The translations under genes were made by a program, and so were the position numbers. From Bythopirellula polymerisocia (GTDB lineage: Bacteria > Planctomycetota > Planctomycetia > Pirellulales > Lacipirellulaceae): a DNA stretch of 64,000 bases. Location: the NCBI RefSeq assembly GCF_007860015.1, contig NZ_SJPS01000004.1:1-64000 (forward strand), written 5' to 3'. This document shows, piece by piece, positions 52,359-62,331 of the stretch. Position 1 is the first letter of the stretch; every line of letters begins with the position of its first letter. The notes below the pieces were generated by a model. It was not told the DNA's origin. It did no database searches and saw only the letters and a list, made by a program, of their open reading frames with translations.

Positions 52359-53978
52359 CTAGCGGATGCTGCCGACAACCGCGCGTTTGTCTTCATCTTT
52401 CGAATCAAAATTGGTCACCAGGGCCTCGGTGGTAAGCATCAGGCCGCTGATGCTAGCCGCGTTGGACAGGGCCGTCTTCACGACCTTGGTTGGGTCGATG
52501 ATACCTGCCTTGACCATGTCGACGTATTCGCCATTGTTGGCGTCGTAGCCAGTGTTTTGTGGCTTACGCAATAACTCGTCGGCGATCACGCTGCCGTCCA
52601 GGCCACAGTTGTCCGCAATCTGCTTGAGCGGGGCATCAAGTACGCCCAGCACAATGTCGACGCCGATTTTCTCGTCGCCTTTGGCACCGCTCCTGGCTGC
52701 TGCGACTGCGTCTCTTGCTCGGAGCAAAGCCACGCCGCCGCCAGGAAGTATCCCTTCCTCTACGGCAGCACGAGTTGCATGCAGGGCGTCTTCGACACGG
52801 GCCTTCTTCTGCTTCATGTCAGCTTCGCTGCTGGCACCCACCGAGATGATGGCCACGCCACCGGTCAGCTTGGCAAGCCGCTCTTGGAGCTTCTCACGGT
52901 CATAATCGCTGGAAGAGGCCTCAATCGACTTGCGAATCTGATCGATCCGCTTCGATACGTCGGCCTTACTGCCGGCACCCTGAACCAGGGTCGTGTTTTC
53001 CTTCGAAACCGTGATTTTCTTGGCTCTGCCTAGTTCGGCCAGGGTGATGTTCTCGAGCTTCATACCGAGGTCTTCGCTGATGAGCGTGCCGCCGGTGAGG
53101 GTGGCAATGTCGCTGAGCATCGCTTTGCGACGATCGCCGAAACCGGGAGCCTTGACGGCACAAATATTCAATACGCCACGGAGCTTGTTTACGACCAAAG
53201 CGGCCAATGCTTCGCCTTCGACGTCTTCGGCAATGATCAACAACGGCTTGGCCTTCTGGCTGACCAGCTCGAGAATCGGCAGCAAGTCGCGCAAGTTGCT
53301 AATCTTCTTCTCATGGATCAGGATGCAAGCATCTTCGAGCACGCATTCCATGTCAGCTGTTTGATTGATGAAGTACGGCGAGAGAAAACCTTTGTCGAAT
53401 TGCATGCCCTCGACAAGTTCGAGTGTGGTCTCGGTCGATCGGCCTTCTTCGACGGTGATGACACCATCTTTGCCGACCTTTTCCATGGCGTCAGCCAAGA
53501 GGTCGCCGATGACACGGTCGCTGTTGGCACTGATGGAGCCAACCTGTGCGATTTGCTCCTTGCTGGTGACGCTCTTGGAAATCGAGTCGAGATACTCGAC
53601 GGCGGCATCGACGGCCTTGCGGATGCCGCGTTGCACTGCCATCGGATTGCTACCGGCGACGATGTTGCGAGTTCCCTCGCGAAGGATCGCCCGGGCCAGC
53701 ACAGTTGCGGTCGTCGTGCCATCGCCAGCGATGGAGGAGGTTTTGTCAGCCACCTCATGGACGAGCTTCGCACCCATATTCTCGAATGGGTCTTCGAGTT
53801 CAATTTCTTTGCTCACCGTCACGCCGTCCTTGGTGACCGTGGGGCCACCAAAGGATTTGTTGATGATCACATTTCGGCCAGTGGGACCCATCGTCACTGC
53901 GACGGCGTTGGCCAGTTTATCAACGCCACGCAGCAGTTTGCTGCGGGCCTGATCTTCGAACATTAATTGCTTTGCCAC
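52359..53978 (-). CDS. groL: Chaperonin GroEL (second copy, no GGM tail)
   Basis: A 539-residue 60-kDa chaperonin. The ATP-binding motif GDGTTT lies at 85-90, with TKDGVTV at 49-55 and [11 protein letters not shown] near 410. Residues for ATPase activity are kept. The C-terminus ends [11 protein letters not shown] and lacks the flexible Gly-Gly-Met repeats found in the other copy, so its cavity is likely different. It follows groES by 74 bp. Planctomycetes commonly keep several groEL copies with divergent roles. Confidence 0.95.
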   Translation of the reverse strand: MAKQLMFEDQARSKLLRGVDKLANAVAVTMGPTGRNVIINKSFGGPTVTKDGVTVSKEIELEDPFENMGAKLVHEVADKTSSIAGDGTTTATVLARAILREGTRNIVAGSNPMAVQRGIRKAVDAAVEYLDSISKSVTSKEQIAQVGSISANSDRVIGDLLADAMEKVGKDGVITVEEGRSTETTLELVEGMQFDKGFLSPYFINQTADMECVLEDACILIHEKKISNLRDLLPILELVSQKAKPLLIIAEDVEGEALAALVVNKLRGVLNICAVKAPGFGDRRKAMLSDIATLTGGTLISEDLGMKLENITLAELGRAKKITVSKENTTLVQGAGSKADVSKRIDQIRKSIEASSSDYDREKLQERLAKLTGGVAIISVGASSEADMKQKKARVEDALHATRAAVEEGILPGGGVALLRARDAVAAARSGAKGDEKIGVDIVLGVLDAPLKQIADNCGLDGSVIADELLRKPQNTGYDANNGEYVDMVKAGIIDPTKVVKTALSNAASISGLMLTTEALVTNFDSKDEDKRAVVGSIR

Positions 53979-54052
53979 GATTATTCTTCCTCTTGATTAG
54001 GAGTAAGTTGTGTTGTTGGGAAAACTGCAAATAGCTAGCTGCCAGTTGCAAA

Positions 54053-54349
54053 TTAAACCACCTTCGCCAGGATGTCGCTCTCGCGGAGGATCTTAAGTTC
54101 TTGACCATCGACTTCTACGTCAGATCCGCCGTACTTGCCGTAGATGACCTCGTCACCGATGGTGACGGAGAGTTCACCTCGCTTGCCACTGTCGAGCAAT
54201 TTGCCACCACCGATGGCGACAACTTTGCCCCGTTGTGGCTTCTCCTGGGCGGCGTCCGGCAACACGATGCCACCAGCGGTCACTTCTTCGGCGTCACTGG
54301 GTTTGACTACCACGCGGTCGTCCAACGGTCGGAGATTGATCTTTGCCAT
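54053..54349 (-). CDS. groS: Co-chaperonin GroES
   Basis: A 98-residue heptameric lid. The opening INLRPLDDRVVVKPSDAEEV and the mobile loop with GGIVLPDAAQEKPQRGKVVA are canonical, and the domain ends with the VDGQELKILRESDILA segment. It sits between the two groEL genes on the same strand, so it may serve both. Dispersed palindromic repeats lie in the 132 bp between it and groEL1. Confidence 0.96.
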   Translation of the reverse strand: MAKINLRPLDDRVVVKPSDAEEVTAGGIVLPDAAQEKPQRGKVVAIGGGKLLDSGKRGELSVTIGDEVIYGKYGGSDVEVDGQELKILRESDILAKVV

Positions 54350-54370
54350 GATTGAGTTTCCTTGTTTTAT

Positions 54371-54476
54371 AGCTGTTAGCTTTTAGTTGTTGGTTATTAG
54401 TCTTTCGTGTTGAGAAGTTAGCTCTTAGCAGTTTGCCAGAGACTTTCATCTGGCTAATAGCTAATGACTAACAGCT
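54371..54476. repeat. Inverted pair of the gttagctattag repeat between groEL1 and groES
   Basis: agctgttagcttttagttgt continuing to ggttattag (54371-54402) and tggctaatagctaatgacta continuing to acagct (about 54451-54476) are opposite arms of the same repeat as near 5478. Lying in a chaperone operon, they could form an intercistronic hairpin. Confidence 0.7.
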
Positions 54477-54481
54477 TCTCA

Positions 54482-56185
54482 TTACATCATCCCTGGCATG
54501 CCACCCATGCCTCCCATACCGCCCATTCCAGGCATGCCGCCACCCATGCCGCCCATTCCACCCATACCGTGGTCATGGTGATCACCGCCGGCAGGCTCTT
54601 CATCCTTAGGGGCATTCACGACCAGCGAATCGGTGGTTAGCAGCAGAGATGCCACGCTGGCGGCATTTTGCAACGAGGTGCGAACGACCTTCGCGGGGTC
54701 GATGATACCTGCGGCAACCAGGTCGCAGTACTCGTCCTTGTCGGCGTTGTAGCCTTCGTTTTTGCCTTTAGCGTGGCGAACGTTATTGACAACTACGGCT
54801 CCGTCGACACCAGAGTTTTCGGCGATATAACGTAGTGGGTAGTCCAGGACGCGGCGAATGATTTCGACACCGAGCCCTTCGTCTCCTTCAAGTTTCAGCT
54901 TGTCGAGTGCTTTTTCGCTCCGCAGCAGGGCGACACCACCACCGGCGACGATCCCCTCGGCCAGGGCTGCCTGAGTGGCAGCACGGGCATCTTCCAGCAG
55001 GGCTTTCCGTTCCTTCATCTCAGTCTCGGTAGCGGCACCACAATTGATCTGGGCCACGCCACCCGCGATTTTGGCCAACCGTTCTTGCAATTTCTCACGG
55101 TCGTAGTCGCTGTCGGTATTTTCGATTTCCCGGCGAATCTGATCCGCACGGGCATGGATGTCGTCCTTCTTGCCGCCACCGCCGACCATCGTGGTGTTGT
55201 CGCTCTTGATGATGATCTTGCGACACTTACCGAGGTCGGAAAGTTGAATCGCATCGAGCTTGATACCGAGATCTTTGAAGATGGCGGTCGCTCCTGTGAG
55301 CGTAGCAATATCGCCCAACATGGCCTTGCGCCGGTCGCCGTAGCCGGGAGCCTTGACGGCACAGACGTTGACGATTCCTCGCATCTTGTTGACGACCAGT
55401 GTCGCCAGGGCCTCGCCCTCGACATCCTCGGCGAGAATCAGAAGCGGCTTGCTCGCCTTGGAAACGGCTTCCAACAGCGGCACCAAGGCCTTAGCGTTGG
55501 AGATCTTTTCCTCGTACACCAGGACAAGGCAGTTCTCGAATTCGACAGACTGATCGTCTTCGTTATTCACAAAGTGAGGTGAGAGGAAACCGCGGTCGAA
55601 CTGCATGCCCTCGACTACCTCGACGCTGGTCTCGTTGCTCTTGCCTTCTTCGACCGTGATGACGCCGTCTTTGCCGACCTTGGCGAAGGCCTCGGCGAGC
55701 ACAGCACCAATGGAGGGGTCGTTGTTGCCCGCGATGGTCGCGACTTGCTGGAGGCTTTTCTTGTTGGAGACGTCAACTGGTTCGGCGAGTTTTCCAATTG
55801 CAGTGGAAACAGCCTCGACGGCCTTGGCGATGCCACGGCTCAGGGCCATCGCATCGGCACCCGCGGCCAGCATTTTGATGCCTTCACGGAAAATGCCTTC
55901 TGCCAGTACGGTGGCGGTCGTGGTGCCATCGCCAGCGACGTCGTTGGTCTTGCTGGCGGCTTCCTTAACGAGTTGGGCACCGAGATTCTCGAACGGGTCG
56001 TCCAGTTCAATGTCTTCGGCGACGGTCACTCCGTCCTTGGTCACTTTGGGAGAACCCCATCCCTTGTCGAGCACAGCATTGCGACCACGGGGGCCGAGGG
56101 TGCTGCGAACTGCCCGGGCGAGTTTCTCGACACCGGCTTGCAGGGGCTTGCGGGCTTCTTCCTCAAATAGCATTAGCTTGGCCAC
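54482..56185 (-). CDS. groL: Chaperonin GroEL (first copy, GGM tail)
   Basis: A 567-residue 60-kDa chaperonin with intact GDGTTT (85-90) and TKDGVTV motifs and [11 protein letters not shown]. It ends in a long flexible tail: a His/Asp stretch ([12 protein letters not shown]) followed by GGM-type repeats ending PGMM. The tail is longer than usual. Both this copy and the second share about the same core. This is the first gene of the groEL1-groES-groEL2-dnaJ-grpE run, and a candidate operator lies 140 bp upstream. Confidence 0.96.
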   Translation of the reverse strand: MAKLMLFEEEARKPLQAGVEKLARAVRSTLGPRGRNAVLDKGWGSPKVTKDGVTVAEDIELDDPFENLGAQLVKEAASKTNDVAGDGTTTATVLAEGIFREGIKMLAAGADAMALSRGIAKAVEAVSTAIGKLAEPVDVSNKKSLQQVATIAGNNDPSIGAVLAEAFAKVGKDGVITVEEGKSNETSVEVVEGMQFDRGFLSPHFVNNEDDQSVEFENCLVLVYEEKISNAKALVPLLEAVSKASKPLLILAEDVEGEALATLVVNKMRGIVNVCAVKAPGYGDRRKAMLGDIATLTGATAIFKDLGIKLDAIQLSDLGKCRKIIIKSDNTTMVGGGGKKDDIHARADQIRREIENTDSDYDREKLQERLAKIAGGVAQINCGAATETEMKERKALLEDARAATQAALAEGIVAGGGVALLRSEKALDKLKLEGDEGLGVEIIRRVLDYPLRYIAENSGVDGAVVVNNVRHAKGKNEGYNADKDEYCDLVAAGIIDPAKVVRTSLQNAASVASLLLTTDSLVVNAPKDEEPAGGDHHDHGMGGMGGMGGGMPGMGGMGGMGGMPGMM

Positions 56186-56592
56186 GGTTTACTCCTCTAT
56201 AGTTTACGTTGGTCAGGGCTTGGATTAAGCCGGTTGATTGAATTGTCAAAAAGCCAGAATTGAACGAACTGGCAGGTGATATGTGCGGGAAAACGAAGGG
56301 TCTCACCCTCCGCCAAGAACCAATTTTGGCAGACAGACCACTACGTGCCAATTAGGTTAAGCAAGAGGTGTGCCAAGCGGGGAAGGGGAGGGGAGAAGGC
56401 GTTTAAAACCGCTGATTATAATGTGTTCGAAGCCTCAGATGCACTTTGCGAGCGAAACTGACGGAGTGCCATTTTGGCAGGCAGGGGATGTCTCAGGGCT
56501 CTCACCTTTCAGAGTGACCAAACGGTTTTATGCTTACGCTGTAGCTGCATTTTTTGCACAATCTTGATTGATCTCATCCAAGAGACAGCACC
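56186..56592. promoter_or_regulatory. Divergent control region of the chaperone cluster
   Basis: 407 bp between groEL1 (minus) and the RibD-C reductase-like gene (plus). Contains no gene. Features are the ttggca-N14-tgccaa inverted repeat and a repeated ttttggcagRcag motif at 56324-56336 and 56473-56485. Confidence 0.5.
56326..56351. promoter_or_regulatory. Candidate heat-shock operator, ttggca-N14-tgccaa
   Basis: A perfect 6-bp inverted repeat with 14-bp spacing, 140 bp upstream of groEL1. It is not a CIRCE element (ttagcactc-N9-gagtgctaa). Which protein would bind is unknown. Confidence 0.35.
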
Positions 56593-57129
56593 ATGAAACG
56601 ACTTCGCTACAATGTTGCCGCCAGTCTTGATGGATTCATTGCAGGTCCAGATGGCGAGTATGATTGGATCCCCATGGATTCCACGGTCGATTTCGCGGCG
56701 CTCTTTGATCAGTTTGATGTGTTCGTCATGGGGCGGCGAACTCATGAAACCCTTTTGGCCCAAGGTGATGCCAATCCCACGATTGGAAAGAGGGTTGTCG
56801 TGGCTTCGCGAACGATGTCGCCGACAGTGGAGGATCCACTTCTTGTGGTGACGGATAAGATCATAGAAACCGTGACCGAGTTAAAGCAAGAGTCAGGCAA
56901 GGACATCTGGCTCTTTGGGGGCGGTGAGCTCTTTCGATGTCTGTTAGATGCTGGGTTTGTAGATTCGGTGGAGGTAGCTGTCGTACCGATATTGTTGAGC
57001 CAGGGTGTCCCGCTGCTGCCATCCGGTTGCCGATCACCGGCACTCAAGCTCGTGGATAGCCAGGTTCTGCCGAGTGGAATAGTAATGCTAAGCTATGATG
57101 TGTCGTCTGATAGAGTCGGATTGATATGA
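56593..57129 (+). CDS. RibD C-terminal domain reductase-like protein (DHFR-fold)
   Basis: A 178-residue protein of the dihydrofolate-reductase-like/RibD-C group. The opening MKRLRYNVAASLDGFIAGPD and the MGRRTHETLL and WLFGGGELFRCLLDAGFVDS segments match this family, which reduces small cyclic substrates with NAD(P)H. It is a single-domain form lacking the deaminase. The specific substrate is not known. The next gene begins 30 bp later on the same strand. Confidence 0.88.
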   Translation: MKRLRYNVAASLDGFIAGPDGEYDWIPMDSTVDFAALFDQFDVFVMGRRTHETLLAQGDANPTIGKRVVVASRTMSPTVEDPLLVVTDKIIETVTELKQESGKDIWLFGGGELFRCLLDAGFVDSVEVAVVPILLSQGVPLLPSGCRSPALKLVDSQVLPSGIVMLSYDVSSDRVGLI

Positions 57130-57159
57130 ATCCATTTTGGGAAATACCACAGAACTCAA

Positions 57160-57654
57160 ATGATTCGCCCCGAACGACTTTACGACCTGCCTTCAATCCA
57201 CACGGTCCACTCAACAAGCTTTCCGACAGATGCGGAGGCGCAGTTGGTAGATTCTTTACGTGCAGGGCGCCGGCTCGCGGTATCGCTCGTGGCCGAAGCC
57301 GATGGTCTGGTGGTAGGGCATGTCGCCTTTAGCCCGGTGACGGTCGCATCGGGAGCGGTAGGCGCAGGGCTCGCGCCGCTTGCCGTGGTTGAGGCGCAAC
57401 GTCGGCGGGGGGTGGGCGCGGGGTTGGTGAGTGCTGGTTTGCAGTCCTGCCGCGAGGCGGGGTTTGGTTGGGTCGTCGTTCTGGGGGATCCTGCATACTA
57501 CGCTCGGTTCGGATTCAAACCGGCCTCAGATTTCGGTCTGGCGGATGAGTATGGGGGTGACGCCTCTTTTCAGGTTGTTGAGCAGGTGCCGGGCAGCTTG
57601 CCGATTGGTGGAGGGCTGGTCCAATATGCACCTGAGTTTGCTTTCCTAGAGTGA
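57160..57654 (+). CDS. GNAT family N-acetyltransferase
   Basis: A 164-residue acetyl-CoA-dependent acyltransferase of the YhbS-like type. The acetyl-CoA-binding motif is LAPLAVVEAQRRRGVGAGLV, followed by the GDPAYYARFGF segment near the end. Substrate unknown. It follows the reductase-like gene with 30 bp between, so the two likely form one transcript. No Shine-Dalgarno is clear before the ATG at 57160. Confidence 0.9.
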   Translation: MIRPERLYDLPSIHTVHSTSFPTDAEAQLVDSLRAGRRLAVSLVAEADGLVVGHVAFSPVTVASGAVGAGLAPLAVVEAQRRRGVGAGLVSAGLQSCREAGFGWVVVLGDPAYYARFGFKPASDFGLADEYGGDASFQVVEQVPGSLPIGGGLVQYAPEFAFLE

Positions 57655-58361
57655 AAACTCTCATTGGTACGCAGGTTGCAACTAGCTCTAGCCTGACCAG
57701 CCCCTCTCACAAGGAAAACGCTAATCAACCTACTCTACAGATCGCACATTAATTTTAATTGCGACCTAAACCAGTAAAGCGTTTCCAGAGGCAAAGTTAC
57801 TTTTCTCCCCGCAGTACGCTCTCTGCTCGCTGGAAAACCTCGCTCTTTCCGGTAAGAGACGGTCCGTTGGATTGTCGCTTTCCGCGATTTTACTTGGTCG
57901 CATTCTTCCATCAGAACTCACCCACCTACGCGTGTTTTCCGTAGCGTGAGCTGCCGACGAATTCACCATTTTGGTGAAACTGTCACTTCATAGTGGTGAA
58001 AGCGTTCCTCAAATCCTTTGCAGGAAAGGAGTTGCATCAACTCTAATCTGGTTGTCTAGGACTGTTCGGGAGAACGCTCTTTGTCCTAAACTCAAGTTGC
58101 ATAGGGTATTACGTTCAGGGAAGAGATATTCCCCAGTCTTGTGGAGCGGTTTTAGAAAGGCGAAACGAGTTTCAAGACGCCAGAATTTTTTTCGATGTTT
58201 CTTCCGCCGGAAAATTCATCCCGCCCTGATTTGCTGCGATAGGGGTGTGTGCAATTAGCAGAGCGGCACGATGATTGCACTTAAGTGAGGCAATGTTTGG
58301 GTCCGGGGCTTTGCCTCCAGGGCTTCTCAGATTTTAGTTTCATTAGCTAAAGGGCAGACTC
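57655..58361. other. Non-coding gap
   Basis: About 700 bp without a supported gene. Several frames of 60-95 codons exist on the plus strand but have no family features. No repeats of the families noted elsewhere were found. Confidence 0.5.
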
Positions 58362-58559
58362 GTGAACATTGACTTGCAATCTTACTCTGACGAACTCGAA
58401 GATAGTTCGCAGGTCCACTTTTCTTCTCGCGCTCCCCGTCATCGCAGTGGCGTAGCTCCGGATCGCGTCCGTGCCAAACGGAAGAGCTTCCGCAAGCGGA
58501 ATTCTCCAAATCAGATTCGGAGCATCGCACACCGAAGCAATCGGAAAATTAGCTGGTAG
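58362..58559 (+). CDS. Small arginine/serine-rich hypothetical protein
   Basis: 65 residues from a GTG at 58362, weakly preceded by an aaaggg. It has a charged N-terminus and a strongly basic tail (RVRAKRKSFRKRNSPNQIRS and HRSNRKISW). The composition suggests nucleic-acid binding. It is not recognised and may be an open frame by chance. Confidence 0.35.
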   Translation: MNIDLQSYSDELEDSSQVHFSSRAPRHRSGVAPDRVRAKRKSFRKRNSPNQIRSIAHRSNRKISW

Positions 58560-58735
58560 AAGTAATTCAATTGGCTACAAGCTTCTGTCGCTAGGCACTC
58601 CCCGTTTGGATCGAATTCCTTGGACTGAAGACGGTGTGTCTAATATTGGCTACGGTTGTACAATAGCCTACTGCTCCTGGACCCCTTGGGGAGACAGGGT
58701 TGTACATTCCTGTTGACCATGCGCGAAGCTAAAGC

Positions 58736-59653
58736 ATGAGTGAAGTGGTAACAAGTGTCCTCCCGATCTTCTTACTGATACTGGTGGGCTGGGCCCTCAA
58801 ATGGTGTCAGTTTTTGAAGGCTGGTGGTTGGAATGCACTTGAGCGGCTTACCTATTACGTGCTTTTTCCCGCCTTGCTGATTGCCACTCTGGCCGAGTCC
58901 GAGTTTTCGCAATTGGCTGTTGGGGCCGTTGCCACGTCTATTGCAGGGGCTATCGCACTCGTCAGTATTCTACTGCTTGCTGTGCGGAGGTTTCTCCCTG
59001 TCGACGGCCCTGGTTTTACGAGCGTCTATCAGGGCTGCGTAAGAATGAATACCTATATCGGGCTTTCCATAGCAGAGAGCCTCTTCGGAGAGCAAGGACT
59101 TTCCGCCGCCGCGCTCGCGATTGCCATCATTGTTCCGCTGGTGAATTTCACATGCGTACTCGTTTTGACTTGGTTTGGATCGACAACAACGACCAAGAAG
59201 TTATCGATTCTCATCATGAGTTGTCTCAAGAATCCGCTCATCATTGCCTCGATAGTGGGTTTGTCATTGAACCTGTTGGGCTGGGGCATTCCAGGCCCCG
59301 TGGGTCCTATGACCAAGATCCTCGCATCGGCAGCCTTGCCACTAGGATTACTTGCTGTGGGTGCCGCTTTGAATTTTGAGGCTCTGCGGGAAACTGGAGC
59401 GGTCACACTGGTTGCCTCAGCAGTGAAATTGGTAGTGTTGCCGATAACTACCTATTTCTTACTAAGCTGCTTCGATGTGCAAGGCTTAGAGGCATCCATT
59501 GCGGTGCTTTTTAATGCCCTACCGACAGCGACGAGCGCCTACATATTGGCCAGCCAGTATGGTGGCGATGCTCAACTGATGGCGCGGCTCATCACAGTTC
59601 AAACCTTGCTGTCCATGTTTAGTCTACCGCTCGTGCTTTCTTATTTTGTCTGA
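58736..59653 (+). CDS. AEC-family transporter
   Basis: A 305-residue inner-membrane carrier with about ten helices (for example VTSVLPIFLLILVGWALKW, LTYYVLFPALLIATLAESEF). The family's internal pseudo-repeat is visible, with NTYIGLSIAE at the helix-break of the first half and ALPTATSAYILASQYGGDAQ in the last. AEC proteins export or import organic acids, amino acids or auxin-like compounds; cargo is not known. It is convergent with the GH3 gene, with 31 bp between. Confidence 0.9.
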   Translation: MSEVVTSVLPIFLLILVGWALKWCQFLKAGGWNALERLTYYVLFPALLIATLAESEFSQLAVGAVATSIAGAIALVSILLLAVRRFLPVDGPGFTSVYQGCVRMNTYIGLSIAESLFGEQGLSAAALAIAIIVPLVNFTCVLVLTWFGSTTTTKKLSILIMSCLKNPLIIASIVGLSLNLLGWGIPGPVGPMTKILASAALPLGLLAVGAALNFEALRETGAVTLVASAVKLVVLPITTYFLLSCFDVQGLEASIAVLFNALPTATSAYILASQYGGDAQLMARLITVQTLLSMFSLPLVLSYFV

Positions 59654-59684
59654 ACAGCTATCCGACTCTTGGGTCCAACAAATC

Positions 59685-62012
59685 TCACTCGACGATTTCA
59701 AGAGTTCCGACTTTCGGAGCCAGGGAACTGCCGCCAACAAAGATCTCGTACTCACCCGGTTCGAGAACACGTTCTTCGTCGTTATTAAAAAATCCCAAGT
59801 CACTGACGGGCAAAGCGAATTCAACCACGCTGGTCTCGCCGGGCTCCAGTTGAATGCGACGAAAGCCTTTGAGTTCACGAACCGGTCGCGTGAGGCTTCC
59901 CACCAGATCGCGGACATAGAGTTGTACAATTTCGTCTGCGGCGACTTTACCTGAATTGGAAACGGGTACGCGGACGGCAAGAATTTCTCCTGAACGAAGC
60001 TTTGTGGCCGATAATTCGACGTCGCCGTAGGTAAAGGTGGAGTAAGAAAGTCCGTATCCAAACGGGAACAGAGGATACGGCCCCACGTCGATGTAGTTCG
60101 AGTTGTATCCCAACTCCACGTCGAAGTCGTCGTCCACCCGTTTATCCTTGGCAAAATCATAAGGGCGGGGAGGACGGCCCGTGTTTACGTGGTTGTAGTA
60201 GAGCGGAATCTGCCCGACGGATTTTGGAAATGTCACGGGAAGTTTTCCCGACGGAGACTCGATCCCCCACAGGAGATCAGCCAGGGCAGGGCCTGCCATA
60301 GTCCCGGCGTGGAACGAGTAGAGCACCGCATCGACCGCTTCGATCTGCTTGCCGATCGTGAGTGGTCGCCCTGCTTGGACGATCAGAATGATCGGTTTGC
60401 CCACCTTCGCGAGTGTGCTGACCAATTCATTTTGCGCTCCCGGCAAATCGAGCGTTGCGCGACTCCGTGCCTCACCAGAAATGTTGGCCCGCTCGCCGAC
60501 GATCAGGACGACGATATCCGCCTGCTCGGCAGTTGCTACGGCCTCTGCAAAACCCTGCGTGCTGCGATCAAGGTCATCAACAAGCCCCGAGGCATAAAGA
60601 ACCTCGATCTCGTTGTTTTTCGCACTCTCTCGAATTGCAGCGAGTGGCGTTTGACTGTCGGCCTCTTTGCCATCGGGGATCCAAGTGCCAAGTTGGTCTC
60701 GCTTGGCATCTGCCAGGGGGCCGATGATGGCGATTTTTTTGAGTATAGTCTTATCCAACGGCAAAACGCTGCTTTCGTTTTTGAGCATCACAACGGATTG
60801 CCGGGCAACTTTTCGGGCCGCGTCCAAATGTTCTTGGCTTAGCAAAATCTTGGCGGCGTCGGGTTCTGTGTAAGGCTGCTCAAACAAACCAAGTTGGAAT
60901 TTGACGCGCAAGATCGGTTTAACCAATTCGTCGACGGTTGTCTCAGATACCTGGCCACTCGTGACCAACTCCGTCAGATTCTTGCGGTAGCAGGGGCTAC
61001 TCATTTCCATGTTCACACCTGCCTGGGCCGCCGCCAGTGCCGCCGCCCGCTCGTCCTTTGACGAGCCATGCTCAATCGTCTCGAAGATGGAGTCCCAATC
61101 GCTCACGACAAATCCTTCAAACCCCCACTCACCGCGAAGTACGTTGCTGAGCAATTGCTTGTGGACAGACATCGGAATTCCGTTCACGTCGTGAAAGCCG
61201 CACATCAACGTCGCGACGCCCGCATCGACGGCAGCCTGAAAGGGAGGGAGGTAGACATTCCTCATGGTGGAAGGGGAAATCATTGTGGCGTTGTAGTCGC
61301 GACCTCCCTCGGCTGCACCATAACCGGCAAAGTGCTTTACGCAGGCCGCAATGGAATCTGAATTGGACAAGTCGTCCCCTTGGTAACCTCGAACAGATGC
61401 TGCCGACAGGGAGCTGGCGAGATAAGGATCTTCACCAAAGCTCTCAGCGATTCTCCCCCAGCGAGGATCACGAGCGATATCGACCATCGGGGCAAACGTC
61501 CATCCAACACCCGCTGAACGTGCCTCGCGGGCGGCAATGGCGCACGCTTGCTCGACCATTTCGGGGTTCCATGTGGCAGCCTGACCGAGTGGAAGAGGAA
61601 AGATCGTCCGAAACCCGTGGATCACGTCGCGACCGATGATGAGTGGAATGCCAAGCCGACTTTCTTCCACAGCTAGGCGCTGAAACTCGTTGACCGTGGT
61701 CACGTTGATCTCATTGAGAATCGAGCCGAGCTGTCCGCTGCGAATCAATTCGTATAACGCACTATCTGCAACCAAATTTTTCGTGTTGCCCGTCGCTTCG
61801 CCACCAATGCCATTGGATTGCGTGAGCTGCCCGACCTTTTCTTCGAGGGCCATTTCTGCAAGCAGAGAATCGACTCGCTGGTCAAGCGGGGCAGATTTAT
61901 CTAGCCAGGGACGTTCAGTCTTAGTCTCTTGGGCCGACAGGAGAGGAGATCCAGAGATCGCCAAACAGCAAACGAAACACAAGAATGAATCGAGGAAGTA
62001 AGTGGGAGTCAT
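59685..62012 (-). CDS. bglX: Glycoside hydrolase family 3 beta-glucosidase (BglX-like)
   Basis: About 775 residues from the ATG at 62012 (MTPTYFLDSFLCFVCCLAIS), whose signal peptide ends LLSAQ. An upstream ATG at 62048 adds 12 residues before the signal. The GH3 N-domain has KHFAGYGAAEGGRDYN, and the nucleophile Asp is in GFVVSDWDS. A second alpha/beta domain (VVLIVGERANISGEARSRA) supplies the acid/base region, and the C-terminus is a fibronectin-like domain (ELKGFRRIQLEPGETS). It is an exported enzyme hydrolysing terminal beta-glucosides and the like. It lies on the opposite strand from the AEC gene. Confidence 0.94.
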   Translation of the reverse strand: MTPTYFLDSFLCFVCCLAISGSPLLSAQETKTERPWLDKSAPLDQRVDSLLAEMALEEKVGQLTQSNGIGGEATGNTKNLVADSALYELIRSGQLGSILNEINVTTVNEFQRLAVEESRLGIPLIIGRDVIHGFRTIFPLPLGQAATWNPEMVEQACAIAAREARSAGVGWTFAPMVDIARDPRWGRIAESFGEDPYLASSLSAASVRGYQGDDLSNSDSIAACVKHFAGYGAAEGGRDYNATMISPSTMRNVYLPPFQAAVDAGVATLMCGFHDVNGIPMSVHKQLLSNVLRGEWGFEGFVVSDWDSIFETIEHGSSKDERAAALAAAQAGVNMEMSSPCYRKNLTELVTSGQVSETTVDELVKPILRVKFQLGLFEQPYTEPDAAKILLSQEHLDAARKVARQSVVMLKNESSVLPLDKTILKKIAIIGPLADAKRDQLGTWIPDGKEADSQTPLAAIRESAKNNEIEVLYASGLVDDLDRSTQGFAEAVATAEQADIVVLIVGERANISGEARSRATLDLPGAQNELVSTLAKVGKPIILIVQAGRPLTIGKQIEAVDAVLYSFHAGTMAGPALADLLWGIESPSGKLPVTFPKSVGQIPLYYNHVNTGRPPRPYDFAKDKRVDDDFDVELGYNSNYIDVGPYPLFPFGYGLSYSTFTYGDVELSATKLRSGEILAVRVPVSNSGKVAADEIVQLYVRDLVGSLTRPVRELKGFRRIQLEPGETSVVEFALPVSDLGFFNNDEERVLEPGEYEIFVGGSSLAPKVGTLEIVE

Positions 62013-62085
62013 GTCGTGTCGATTGCATAGCGCAGTGCAAAATTTCATACTGTTTTCTCAAGAAGGAATAGTCATGATGAAAAAG

Positions 62086-62170
62086 TAGCCGAGGCGGGAG
62101 TCGAACCCGCACGGGGGTTACCCCCCACTGGATTTTAAGTCCAGAGCGTCTGCCATTCCGCCACTCGGCC
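62086..62170 (-). tRNA. tRNA-Leu (anticodon TAA)
   Basis: An 85-nt class II tRNA. On the minus strand the acceptor stem GGCCGAG pairs with CTCGGCT, the anticodon loop is CTTAAAA within stem CTGGA/TCCAG, and a long variable arm (TGGGGGGTAACCCCCGT) is typical of leucine. GGTTCGACTCC forms the T loop. CCA is not encoded. Confidence 0.96.
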
Positions 62171-62331
62171 ATATTATATTCGGAAATCGGAATGCAGAAT
62201 GCGGAATCAATCCGGTGCCACATTCTGCCCCTAGCTTCAGGTGCGTCTTCAGATTACTGTTTTGGGTGCAGTTCGCCAACCAAGGTAGGTGGGCTGTTTC
62301 TTGATTTCCTGGCTCGACGCGGTACTGATCA

